Assembly: GCA_020746835.1 (NCBI GenBank) | Contig: JAGPNK010000018.1 | Coordinates: forward strand, 474,219 to 538,218 | Length of the DNA: 64,000 nt | Reading direction: 5' to 3' | Source: Stachybotrys elegans | Lineage: Eukaryota > Ascomycota > Sordariomycetes > Hypocreales > Stachybotryaceae | Shown here: in pieces, positions 1-11,800 of the stretch | Position numbering within the stretch: the stretch's first letter is position 1 | How the letters are laid out: the number at the start of each line of letters is the position of its first letter | Made by a program: the position numbers and the translations under genes | The notes under the pieces: model-generated | What the model was told of the DNA's origin: nothing | The model's database searches: none | The model's input: only the letters and a program-made list of their open reading frames with translations

Positions 1-339
1 AATGTGGATAAATCTCTTGCCGAGGAAGCTGAAGCTGACTGTCTTGGCCTTTGCTCTGATATGCAAGCTGCGGAGCCACTGTAGGAAGGTATGGGTCTTG
101 ACAGATTTGACCTGTGAAAAGGCCATGTCTAAGCCTAAGAAGGGGTCCAGCTGCGGAACGCGTGGAATGGGCGCATAGCCCTTGTTGCGCTCCTGGACTG
201 ACTTCCACAACCCCGAGGTCGCCGAGTTCATTACCAGGATGACGGCTGCTAGGGAGAAAATGTGTAGCCATGTCGGTCTTATGGTTCCCAGTATCGCGTC
301 ACCATCCCAATCAAAGTCCCAGCTACGGAGAGACTGCAT
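1..339 (-). CDS. Cytochrome P450, N-terminal part (runs off left edge)
   Basis: An open frame runs from ATG at 339 to base 1 without a stop (113 codons), so the 3' part lies outside the window. Residues about 25-37 form a hydrophobic membrane anchor. It is followed by the motif YAPIPRVPQLDPFLGLD and, near the edge, a segment ending in SFLGKRFIHI. A proline-rich hinge, then DPFLGLD, then a basic stretch and LGKR is the usual N-terminus of microsomal fungal P450s of the alkane/fatty-acid hydroxylase-like type. The haem-binding Cys region is not in view. The enzyme would be ER-anchored and oxidise a hydrophobic substrate. Next to a Zn2Cys6 regulator, MFS exporter and PKS, it is most simply a tailoring enzyme of that cluster. 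Family assignment rests only on the N-terminus. Confidence 0.72.
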   Translation of the reverse strand, partial: MQSLRSWDFDWDGDAILGTIRPTWLHIFSLAAVILVMNSATSGLWKSVQERNKGYAPIPRVPQLDPFLGLDMAFSQVKSVKTHTFLQWLRSLHIRAKAKTVSFSFLGKRFIHI

Positions 340-911
340 TTTGAAAAGAAGATGTAGGTAGAATGGATTTGAAAAAACCGAAGTGTATGCTACTGCACAA
401 AGTCAAGTACCAGTATCCAACACAATTCTTTAAGACGAAAATGAAGAAGATGAATAAAGTCTCTAGGTAGCTGAGTACAATGGTTTGTAACTGGAATCGT
501 CCTATCACGGAGTTAGAATCAGATTACCTCTACGGAGTAGTCTTCGGGGAGTTAAGGAAGAGTTTCGGAAAGGCGCGGAGCAATGGATGTCAATCATCTC
601 CGCTATCTCCGCTCATCACCCCGGAAGACCAAGGTTGTGTTATACACTTAGGGAGTCCTATGTATCAATCTCGTATATTGGATCTATTTGCCTGTCCTTG
701 CCGATCGACGGACGGAGATAGGTACCTAGAATGTGGGGATTTGAGGAGCATGACTCCTACGAGTGCTTGCTCTAGCAACAATGCTACATGTAGAAGAATA
801 AGTACGCAAGTATACACTCGTGTTGGTGTCCTCTGTATTTTCCGCTCCTGATGAAAGAGTAGCTGTAACATACAATGTTCATGCCATCTAGATACGAACC
901 CAGGTTTGCCA
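340..911. other. Intergenic region, P450 promoter / regulator 3' end
   Basis: No convincing gene is seen. This is upstream of the leftward P450 and downstream of the leftward regulator. It contains a direct repeat of CTCCGCT at about 598-614 and two close CGG triplets at 709-715. These resemble the CGG-rich units in the PKS/ER promoter, so they are weak candidate regulator sites. Confidence 0.4.
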
Positions 912-3360
912 CTAACATGTAAACCCAGCGTTGTCGTCATCAGACAAGGCGCCCCAAGGATCACAATCATCATAGGACAGACTGCTGCCGCTTACTCGGC
1001 GGTCTGCCCCATAGGCCGCCGGACTACTGCGGTCCGCTGGCGCGTCTGGCAATTCAACCGTCGCGGTGGGGAAGTCCATCGAGGTCCTCGAAGTCGTCGA
1101 TGGGTCGTTGGCAAGATTAAACAGGCGCCTTTCCAGAACCGCCATGCACTCTTTAAGGATGGTCCCCGCGGCGTCAGTGATGGCATGCCTCGGATCCGAG
1201 GCACGGCGGGCACCGAAGTGGGCACGCACGCAGGCGAAGAAAGCGGCCGCCTTGGTGTTGGTCTCACCGGCTCGTACGCGGTGGCGAGTCAGGCGAACGG
1301 CATGATCCAGTGCCTCTAGCAGTCCTCGGCGCGGAAGCAAGAATGCGTCTGGGGATGAATTTTCGCGCATCTGCTGAAGGATCTCACACATACGGCGAGG
1401 GATGCGGTGAAGAAGGTGTTTTTCAACGAGCCATCGCCAAATAACTGCAGGTCGGCATAGTAGCTGCAGTAGTCGGTTAGGGAGGCGGGCGACGACCAGC
1501 GCGTGGCGCCGCTCCTGCCGCGTCTTGTTGATGGGGATGACGACGGTGATGACGGCGATGACGGTGACAGCAGTAGTAGACCGCATTCCTGACACACGGT
1601 GCGTGAGAAGTGATAGGCGACGTTAGTGGTAGCCTTGTAGGCGAACTGTATATGAAGTAGTAGAAGAAATCGCCTCGTCAGGAGGTCTTGGAACTTGATC
1701 TGGAAAGTGCTAGGGTGCGCGTTACCCCCGTCAGCTACAAATGGCGACTACAGGAATGTGTCCATCAGCTTCGACGTGTCACGACAGGCGTCTGTCAGCT
1801 CTGCCCCCAAGCGGAGGGCCGTGGCATAGGACAACTCGCCCTGGGCCTGACGCAGGGCCTCGACTATACGAAGTCGAATGGGCAGAGATTCCAGCAAGGC
1901 ACGTTGCATGGAGCTCTGGGTGAATGTAGTGGCCGGGTAGCCCGCAGGCAGGGTCTCGATCGAGTCATTGATCTGGATATCGTTCAGGTTGGAGGGATGC
2001 TCACACTTCAAGGCATCGGTTGAGATGATGGGGTTGTTGCACGAATCCAGGCTGGACTGCACAGCCAGCTCCAGAATAGTGACCCAGAGCCGACGCCGGA
2101 TCTCGCTGTCCAACGGGGTGACGGAAAACTGGCCGGGGGAGATGTGCAGGCCTATCCTCATGGCGTTCTGTACGAGGGAGGCTGTGGTGGTCCAGACCAA
2201 GTCCCCGCCAAGGGTATTTGTATTTGTCAACAGAGCAATTGCTAGCAGGCATTGCGACTGTATTCCTCGTAGGTTGACGTCTTTCTTCCGGCAAGGGACC
2301 GCAAGGCGCAGATGGCAAGCCCTGATCCAATGCGCTGCCTGGATGTGGAGGGTCGGCTCGGTCGCGCCTATGTCGTGGTAGAAGCATGTACCGATGGCCA
2401 TGATGAGAAGGAGCTGCAGAGTCAGTGGCTCGCTGGCCGCCTGCGGATTGCTCCAGTACCGCAGGTAGTCTCGTTGCAGACTGGGGACGTGTAGCACCCT
2501 GAGTACCGCCTCAAAGGTCTGGAGATAGAGGCGGATGAGCTCGTCACAGATTTCCCTCGAGGGCATAAAATCTTGGAGAGGCCCGGAAAGTGACGTCGGG
2601 TCGACCACCCTGGATTTCACTTCCCGCGCCAGTTGCTTGCACTTCTGTATGCCAGGGTGGCCTTCTCCCTGGAACAGAACATGGACAACATGGTCAAACA
2701 AGCCGTGCTGATTATACTGCAACTCTCGCATACACCCAGGTCAGCCAAGAAGATGCACCGCCAAGACAGCTAACCGCGACCTACCTTGCCTAAGAGTGAC
2801 ATCCAATGTGTTGGCCCATTTATCCGTGACTTTGATGGCAATGCCTCATTCGGCTCTGCTGCAAAGGCCTCCAAGTCTAAAGACCGAGGCAGCGAAGCTG
2901 GTTGCTGGGATTCAGAGCGTGCGTCTAATAGAGAGGCGACCTCGTCGGGGGAGAAGAGTATGGCGGTATTTGGATCGCTTGGTATGGCCAGGGGTTGACT
3001 GAGAGTGTCCATCATGCTGGTGTCAAACCATTCTGGGGCTGTGACGAATGACATGGAGCCGGAGAGTAACCCAAGGCCATTGGATTCCGACCCGTAACCA
3101 TGTAGCATAGGCCGCAGCCTTGGCATGGTGGAGTTTGGACGCTCCTTGGATCTAGCACTGTTGCGCCGGTCGATGGGTGAGGTTGAGCTACTGTGAGTAT
3201 TGGAGTTGTAGTAGGTGCACTCTAAGCGGGCTTGAACACACTGGTCACAGGGGTCGCCGCGATGGCAGGCAATCTTCCGCCGACGACAGTTTGTGCACAC
3301 AACTGTCCGCCTCTGCCGTCTTACAATCTTATTGGGCATGGCTGGCTGGTCAGGCATCAT
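912..3360 (-). CDS. Zn2Cys6 fungal transcription factor (apparent frameshift near 3' end)
   Basis: The N-terminus carries a binuclear zinc cluster, CTNCRRRKIACHRGDPCDQC followed by a further Cys in LECTYY, after a short basic arm. ATGs lie at 3360, 3357 and 3339. Exon 1 ends at 2785; intron 1 (62 bp) is 2784-2723. Exon 2 (2722-1752) encodes the fungal_trans middle homology region, including EIRRRLWVTILELAVQSSLD. An intron of only 42 bp (1751-1710, branch GCTGACG, acceptor CCCTAG) removes an in-frame TAG and restores the DLLTRRFLLLLH segment. Read straight, exon 3 stops at 1316 (about 646 aa). The expected family C-terminus (EILQQM.., then RVRAGETNTKAAAFF) continues in another frame to a TAG at 912. 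A two-base excess in the TGTGTG run at 1385-1390 would explain this. It is a likely pathway-specific activator of the adjacent PKS cluster. It is either a truncated allele or carries a sequence error. Confidence 0.8.
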
Positions 3361-3832
3361 ATAGAGGGTGGAAGAAAGAAATATACTGTGTGTGGGATTT
3401 CCCGATCGTGTGCCCCAATGGGATACTGAGAAAGAAATATACTGCTTCATTAGAAAGCCCACATGATGATATGAGTCCTACAAAGATAATGCAGTTACAT
3501 TGGGGGCGATTCGTCATCACTCCCTTGTTAGTAGTAATCCCTTATTCTACAAAGCAGCCATGGTAAATTCTGCAACCAACCTAACGACAAAAGTCCCAAC
3601 ATTGATGCAGCCACATTGATAAGAGCGCCACAACGTACCACATATGTATGTACGAGATGCCGGAGACCTTCACATCATCTTAGCTCCGTATTATATCCAA
3701 CCCCTGTCTTAACTCCATCCCCACCCAATGCGCTGGTGAATAAACAGACCACACGGCTCCCGGCACCTCTCGTCATGGCACCAACACTCACTCAATCTTT
3801 GACTCTTTGCACTCTCCGGACGCTGAGATACC
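3361..3832. promoter_or_regulatory. Divergent promoter of regulator and MFS exporter
   Basis: This 472-bp spacer separates the leftward Zn2Cys6 gene from the rightward exporter. No coding signal is seen. CGG triplets occur at 3754-3756 and 3761-3763 (direct, 4-bp gap), and a CCGG lies close to the exporter ATG. They are possible zinc-cluster sites but not a clear copy of the 17-bp unit at 14307. Confidence 0.4.
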
Positions 3833-5406
3833 ATGGAGTTGGACAAAACAGAGACTAAGGGCGAGGGACAGGAGGATCCCAGCATTGTCGATTTCGATGG
3901 CCCCGCCGATCCCGAGAATCCTCTCAACTGGTCGAAGGCTCGGAAAACCACATCGATTGTTATTGTGTCTTTGACCGCACTACTCTCGTAAGGATGGCCA
4001 TTATATACAGTCTGCTATCATATCTTGGGGGGTGCTTCGTCTGACCTCTCTCCCGTGTCCAGTCCCATCGGCTCTACCATCAGCGCCGCTGCAGCGGCCG
4101 ACATCCTCGAGCACTTTGGCTCGACGGATGAGATACTCGGGACACTATTGACGACGATTTACCTCCTCGGCTACGCCTTCGGCCCCCTCGTTATTGCGCC
4201 CCTTTCGGAGCTCTATGGGCGTGCCGTCATGTTCCGGTCATGCGCCGTCCTGTTCACCATCTTCAACCTTGCGTGTGCCGTCGCTGATAGCCTCGGCTCG
4301 CTGATAGCCTTCCGCCTGCTGGCCGGCATTTCCGGATCCTGTGCCGGAACCCTGGGTGCAAGCTCCATCGCCGACATGATCGTGCGGGAGAAGCGCGGCG
4401 CTGCCATGTCGGCCTATGTCATGGGCCCGACCTTTGGCCCGACCATAGGCCCCATCATTGGTGGCTACCTTACCCCTGCTGCTGGCTGGCGCTGGGGTTT
4501 CTGGTTCATGACCATTGCGTCGGGAGTCATGACCTTTTTCGTCTTGTTCTTCCTGCCCGAGTCGTACGCGTACGCTATTCTAAAGAGAAAGACGGCAAAG
4601 CTTCGTAAGAGCACCGGGAATCACAACCTGTGGTCCGTTATGGATACCAAGACAAAGAAACCAGGCCAGCTCTTCGCATTTGCTATCCTACGTCCTCTGA
4701 AGATGCTCGTCTCCCCCATCGTTTTCTTGATGTCCGCATATGCCGCCACCGTCTTCAGCTACGCCTACCTCTGCTTTACAACTTTCCCCCGCGTCTTTGG
4801 GGACCAATATGGATTCGGTAGCGGGGCGTCCGGACTCGCCAATATCGGAATAGGGTCGGGCTTCGTCCTGGGCCTCTTGTTTTGCGGCGCTGTATCAGAC
4901 CGTTGGTCTGCATATCTGACCAAGAAGAACAACGGCGTGGCCAAGTCAGAGTATCGACTGCCCAATCTCATTATAGGGGCCTTTTTCATTCCTGTCGGGC
5001 TTTTCTGGTACGGATGGACAGCCGAGTATAAGGTGCATTGGATTGTCCCTATCATCGGAACCGCTTTCCTCGGAATCGGTATCGTCATGGCCTATGTAAG
5101 TCTCACGGGCAACTGCGTCATATATCAACACTAACCCGCCTTCTCCTACAGTCTACCACGGCCACGTACCTCGTCGATGCATACTCGCTGTATTCTGCCT
5201 CGGTCTTGGCCGCAAGCGCCATCCTCCGTTGCCTTTTCGGGGCTTTGCTGCCACTGGCTGGAAATGCCATGTTCGATGCTCTTGATGTAGGGTGGGGAAA
5301 TTCGCTCTTGGGATTTATTTCTCTTGCCTTCCTTCCGGTACCACTGATCCTATATATCTACGGGGAACGAATTCGCGAGTCGTCATTTTTGAAAATGGAG
5401 TTTTGA
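3833..5406 (+). CDS. MFS transporter, DHA1-type multidrug/metabolite exporter
   Basis: Three exons: 3833-3987, 4063-5095 and 5152-5406, with introns GTAAGG..CCAG and GTAAGT..ACAG, giving about 480 aa. The ATG at 3833 begins a hydrophilic N-tail containing PADPENPLNWSKARK, the standard cytosolic lead-in of fungal DHA1 transporters. The first TM is interrupted by intron 1. Motif A-like LSELYGRAVMFR follows TM2. The antiporter motif C-like region is MGPTFGPTIGPIIGGYL in TM5, followed by GWRWGFWF. The last hydrophobic segments end at LILYIYGERIRESS. Length and topology fit a complete 12-TM plasma-membrane drug:H+ antiporter. Lying between regulator and PKS, it probably exports the cluster product or gives self-protection. 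The substrate is not predictable from sequence. Confidence 0.88.
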
Positions 5407-5888
5407 GTATTTACAGAGAGAATTTTTATTTTTTATTTTTTTTTTTTTACGTAGGATACTATAGATGTTCTTCGGCGTCTTCTGACTGTGGGCAAAGCGC
5501 GAGATCTGGATGTGTGAAGCAATATAATACCATAAAAAGCGCCTGGCTTTCCGTTTCCACACTGATGTTGACGGGTGTAGGAGCGCTTGTATACACTCCA
5601 ATGATATCATTGAACAAAACCCTCCAAATATTCCCCATCTCCACGAAAGTTTCCCCATTCGAACCCAGTACATGTGTATTTCATGCCTGAAATAGAAATA
5701 TATTGACAAGACCACGATATGTGACAACCAACTCCCTCTCCCGCCTTTCTCCGCATACACCGTTGATACCAATGCAAGGCTATTACACCAGGAAGCAAAA
5801 CCGCATCACCAGATCAATTGCTCACAAACTCAATAACAGCTGGTTTGTACTAATCATTGGAAATCGTTACAAAATAGAAATGTGCTAG
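5407..5888. other. Convergent 3' spacer, MFS / PKS
   Basis: Gene-free spacer between two convergent genes, with a T-rich run at about 5422-5448 that probably serves 3'-end formation of the exporter. Condensation, adenylation or other NRPS-like translation was looked for in both strands and not found. This supports real loss of the NRPS half of the adjacent PKS rather than an unrecognised intron. Confidence 0.5.
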
Positions 5889-8800
5889 CTATCCAGTGCG
5901 CATCAGACCCTTGATGGTGAAGGCGACGCCGATGTTACTGGCCGTCGAGTCGTCTAGAGCTTGTCCGAGGCGCCATAGCCTAGCTTGGGCAAACGATAGC
6001 TTCTCGACCTGGTACACGTCCCTCCCCCACTTCTCCTTGGGTAAATTGTGCATTTTCGGTGCAGGGCTAGCAGAATTGCCACCGTCCTCATTATCTGCGT
6101 CATTCTCACAGGCAGGCAGGAGTTCCTCCGCCTTGAGGTCCCGGTCTTCTGGCAGATCGATCGACGGTGGTATCGATGACGTCGAGCTACTGCCCGGGCG
6201 CGGAGTTGTCGTCGATGGCGCCGAGCTGTCCGATATGGTAGCCGAGCCAAGATCGGAGCCGGGGCCAGGGGCGGCGTCGGGGATATCGGCGCTCCGGGAA
6301 GCAAGGTACTTGGCCGCCGCATCGATGCATATCTGGTGGATGGTATTGTCTCCGAGAAACCGCAGGACAGGGATGTCGACCGAAACCTCTCGCTGGAACC
6401 ATGTGCGCGTCTCCACTGCCAAGAGAGAGTCGAATCCTAGCTCAAGGAGGGGCGCATGCACGTTTATCGATCCGATATTGAGCTGGAGCATGGCCCTGAG
6501 CTTGGCAAGGAAGCCGTCTTGCAACGCCTCCTCGGCTCCCTGCAAGTTCGACGCGGCGTCCATCTCCTGCTTGAGCGACGCTCCTGCTTGACCGTCTACA
6601 TGCCCCCCCATCTGGCGCAGTGCTTGTTGGTTCTCGTCGGGCTGGACCAAGACAAAGTGCGACAAACGGGGATCGTGAACCCACGGGGGCCTCCTGAGAT
6701 CAGCATCACCCGGGCGGTCTGGGAACGGTTCTAGGCCCATGCAAATATCAAAGGCCAGGCCGGAATCGGCGGGACTGGCGAGGACGGCCTCGGCAAACAG
6801 CTGGTGCGCGTCAGATTCCGAGATGCCCATAAAGAACTGCTTGCGGAGATGCTCCAGTAGCTGACGACCCTGACGCGTGACATAGCCGGCATCTGCCACC
6901 ACGCCCACATGCATGACCGAAGCCGCCAGTCCCCGTGCCCGCCGGTTCGTCACCAGACCAGCCATGAACATGTTAGCCGCGTGGTAGTTGGACTGACCAG
7001 CGTTGCCGGCCACCGTGGCCAGGGACGAGAACAGTACAAAGTAGTCGAGATGCTCACTGAAGAGGTCGTTCAAGTTCTGTGACCCGTGTACTTTGGGTTG
7101 CAGCGTCTCGTTGAGGCCGTCGGCGTCCATGTTCAAGAAGAGCTTATCGCGCAGAACCAGGGCTCCGTTGGAGACACCCGCGATGGGCGGCATGCCGTCG
7201 CTGCGCATCTGCTCCACGGTCGCACGGATGTCGTGTCTGTTGGTGACATCCATCGCGTACACTTTAACGTTGACCCCTTGGCGTTGCATCGCCTCCAGCC
7301 ACTCGGGGTTTACCTCGCCACCCCGGCTGGTGATTGCTATGTGCCGGGCTCCGTTCTCTGCCACGTATCCGCAGATGGATTGTCCGAGGTCCCCGTTTAA
7401 TCCAACCATAAGGTGAGTCTTGGTAGACGAGAAGATACCCGAGGCGTCCAGGGGCTTGACGTGGACCGTCAACTTATCGTTGCCACCCGCGTCTCCTACA
7501 CGCCAATCGACAATAGAGGGATACGACAGGTAGGACGATGGCAAACCTGGAATGGTATTTCTTGGAATCAACTGTGTGTTTCGGTGGTCCTCGCCGGTAG
7601 TGGCCTGACTGTGGATGAGTATCATGGCATCGGCGTATGCATCGGTCAATGTTCCGCTGTCCGTATCGAGGAAAGCTGGCTCGAACTGAATCTTGACACT
7701 GCCGGCCGGCAACAGTGACCCCAAGTTCAGCCTGGTGCCTGGCCTCAGCGCCGAGAAGTCGACAATAGCAGCGATATTGTCTGGTAGCTTTTGTCGGATG
7801 GACGAGCTGGTTTCATAGTCGCTGACCACAATCCAGCCTTTCGGGACCACCGTGCTATCCGGCAATGAAGAAGAAGAGGTGTAGTATAGCTGCCGGTCCC
7901 GCCACAATCGACAGCCCGCAATAGCCCGGGCTAGCTTCTCAGGTGGTTCGTGTAACAGAACAGGGCCACGTCGAGGAACACGCTGGATGAGACTGCGTGC
8001 AACGACTTGTCCAGCAAGCGCCTCCAGTATCTTGCTTGCTTGTGAGATGGCTGGTGACTTTGACTCTGAGTCCCCATAAAGAAACGGAATCGTCTCGCTG
8101 GTGTCGACAAGGACGACGGACCCGCTGGAAGGAGTGATGGCAAAGGCAGGTGACCCAGCCACCGAGCCATAACATAGATAACGTTGGTGTTCCGGCAACA
8201 GAAGTGCCGTACTAAGCTGCACATGCATCTGGACTTGTGGGATCGAGTTGGAGGCACGAGACCAGGCCAATCGGCGAGTGAGAGTGTGTTCGAGTCCGGC
8301 TAGCAACATGGTCCCGTCCTCGGTATATTCGGCTTCCAAGTCCCAGTGCGGTATGGATTCAGAATCGATCTGCTTGGTGACGATACGTCGCGCGGCCCTG
8401 TATCGCTGGTTTCGTGCTTCGTCGGGGACGAGACGCGGTATCAGCAGCGTTCCGGCGTCGAGAGCAAGTTCACTCTCAGTGGTCCATAGAACGGGCTCTC
8501 TGTCCATGGTGCCGAGAGGCCCCCGCTGACCGCTCAGCGCGAGACGGACAAAGGCACTGGCAATATGGAAGCTGTCTGCGTCGTCGGGCTGCGAGCCCAC
8601 ATCCAGCAGCTGCAGGTTGATATCACGCTGCTCGGCTCTCACCGCCCGCGCCAGGCCCTGGAACATGTTGGCCTGTGGGTTGGATCCTCGCAGTCCTGCA
8701 GTCACCCACAAGATTGACCCAGCGCGCTGCAGGAAGACCTGGAGGCGTTCTAATCGTGCCGCTGTCATCAAGTTGTCGCTACCGAATAAGGGCTCCTCGA

Positions 8801-11800
8801 GCTCGGTAAGGCTGATGGCGGACACGTGCTCGTCCGGGTCGAGGTCTACCTCGTCAACACCGGACACGATCTCGATAGTCACGCCAGCCCAAGAGGCGAG
8901 ATTGAGCTCGACATCTCGCGCCAGCCGACTCACGGCTGGTGTCTTGCCGCCGATGATCAGTAGTTTGGCCACGTCGTATGGGGCGGGGACCGTAGCGAGA
9001 TGCGACAGCGGACTCCTCAGTTGCTCCACGCGGTGATTGACAGCCTGCGTCACCAGCGTAGACAGGTAATGGTTCTCAGCCACCGGGTTGTCCGAGGCGG
9101 TGCTGTCGACGCCAGAGAAGCCGGTTCGGCGCAGCAGGTCATGCCACTGCGGAGTGGAAATACCGGGGGCCCATTTCCGACCCTCATCGCCGATCCGAGG
9201 GCCTAGCCACCAGCCCGACAGTACGCCCAGGATGAAGCCGAGACGCATCAGATCGCCTGTGATTTCCATCATGACCAGGTAGCCGCCTGGTTTGAGAAGG
9301 CGGCGGACCTGCTGCAAAGTGGCTTCCAAGTGCTCTGTCGCGTGCAGGACGTTGGCGGCTACTATCACGTCGTACGTGCCCTCGGAGAAGCCCTGGTCAA
9401 TGACGTCCCTCTCGATATCCAGGACATGGAACGTCATGTTTCGGCGCCGGATCTGGTCGGAAAACCTCTCGGCCGCTCGCTCGAAGAAGCCCGGCGACAC
9501 GTCGGTAAAGGTGTAGTGACCAAAGGTGTTGCCAATCACCCGCAGCACGCTGCGTGTTGTGCCTCCGGTGCCTGCGCCGATCTCCAGGATGTTGGCCCGC
9601 GGGTAGCGGTGGACGATCTGGCTGACGGCACGAGCGATGTGGTCGTTCATCAGATGGAGCCCGTGGCCTTCGACATAGAACCGGGTAAGCATGTCATTAT
9701 CTATCATGACCTCGAGCGGCTGCTTCTCGCCCTGGATGATGGGAACCAGGCTTTCGCCCACGGCATTCATAAGCATGATGTCGATGCTACGCGGAAACTT
9801 ATCTCGGATTCGACGGATCATATCTTCCCTGTCCTGGAGCCACTCGCGCTTTATGGTTGGATGGCGCCCTGCGCGGACCTCGTCGACCCAGTGCTGGGCC
9901 GACTCGACGTACATCTGGTGATGCCATGCTGCATTCTGAATCTGGCTGGTCGATAGCTGCTCCAGAAGCCGTCGGTAGTAATACAGCGCCGTACGGCCCA
10001 TTCCTTCGATGACAGAGTCGTCGTGGCTGTGCTCCTGCTCAGATGCTCCCTCGACGGGCAAGACATTGTCCACACCATTGGCTATGTCTGCCACCCATCT
10101 AGTAGTCGAGAAAAGTACCGTATCATCATCCAAGGGGCCTGCCTGGTCAGCCATGGCACGCATCGTCACGCCCTCGACCTGCACGGCGACGCGGTTCGAG
10201 TCACCAAACCGCACCTGCACGTCGCCCTCAAATCTCTTGGGCGACGACGCCGTGATCTGGGCAAAGACGTGGGCCTCGATGCTTGGGCTGCCCGGGCTGT
10301 GCGGGCTGCTCATGGCCGACCCGGTGCCTGGGCAGTCCCGAAGCACGATGCTGGCACGACGGATGGCAACAGGAAGATAGGGTGTCCACATCTGATTGGT
10401 GTTGGGCGAAGCAAAGGCCGCGAATAAGGCGTGGAGTGCCGTATCGAGGACGGCGGGATGGAGCGAACATGGCTCGTCGTGGGTACCGAGGCTCATGTCG
10501 CCGTCTTCCTCATCCCACGAAGCCGACGTGGAGGCGTACCCGAGCGCTCGCTGGGCCGTCTTGGTACCACGGAAGGGCCTATTGAACGCCAGGCCTAGAT
10601 TCTTAAGTGACGAATAAAACAAATCAACGTCGATGGCACAGAGGTTGGGAGGCGCTTGGAGCAATGAAGGCAGCAATGACTCTCCTTCTTCTTCTTCTTC
10701 TTCTTCTTCTTCGAAATGCACATCAACACGGCCGCTGCAGGTCGTGTCGGGGGCCGCATCAGAATCTGACTGGACAACGGTGAAGAAGAACTCTGCCGAA
10801 AGCAGATGGGACGATCTGTGGAGAAGCCGCATGTTGGTTGTGAACTCACATGTCCCCCTTTCTCCCAGCACGACGGCTTTATGCAACACGACATCCAACA
10901 GATCGACCACCTTCACGGACGACGCACCGGCGAGGACCTTGACGGCTTCTGTGACGGCGGACACATATGCTGTACCAGGAAGCACAACCTGGCCCTGAAA
11001 TACATGTCCCTTGACCCACGACATCTCACTCAGACGGAAAACGTTGCGCCAACGCATGAGGCTCGGCGTGTCGTCGGGTGCCCTGCGGCCTAGAAGACCA
11101 TGGATCGGCCGGTCGCCTAGGCGGAAGTTGCGCGAGAGCCGAGATTCCATCCAGTGCACCTTTTCGTGGTCCCAGCTGTAAGCCGGTAGGCCCTTGACCA
11201 GGCGAGGTCGTGGGGCATCCAAGGCAGAGAAGGCCTGACGGTAGCCATCAAAGTCAATGGAGGCTGCGGATCCAAATTGCTCCCAGAGATACCCAAGACT
11301 GCCGGAGAATGCTTCCACCTCATCGCGCTGGCGCTGCATGACGCCGGCGTAGGGGAGTGACGCACCCAGCGAGGTCTTGAGAATGTCCGTCACGGGTCCC
11401 TTGAGCGCCGGGTGCGGACCTACCTCGATGACGGCGTCAAAGGGCCCGCCGCGCCACAAAGAGCACCCAACGGCGGGAGCAAACAGCACTGGGTTGGTGA
11501 GGTTGTCGACCCAGTATTGATCTCGGACAGTGGGCAAGCCGCTGCCGTCGTCATCGTTGGCGAGGACGGCATCTACATCGCCACGCACGCTCGAAACCCA
11601 GACGCAACCATCTGGGGGCTGCTGGACCTGGATGTTGCACCTCCGGATAGACGCGAGATAGGCAGGGGCACACGCATCCATGTGGTGGGAGTGGTAGGCC
11701 ATGTTGACCTTGAGTTTCCGGGCAAACGTCCCTCCCGCCCTCAGTTCGGCCTCGACCCGCTCAAGGACGCCGGCGTCTCCGGAGAGCGTGGAGCTGGTGG

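Noticed and set aside
906..1319. Plus-strand frame over the regulator 3' end
   Set aside because: Antisense to the family-like C-terminal segment; no motif.
1374..1397. A 20-nt GTATGT..TTCAG intron that would repair the regulator frame
   Set aside because: Far below the size the spliceosome handles; an indel is simpler.
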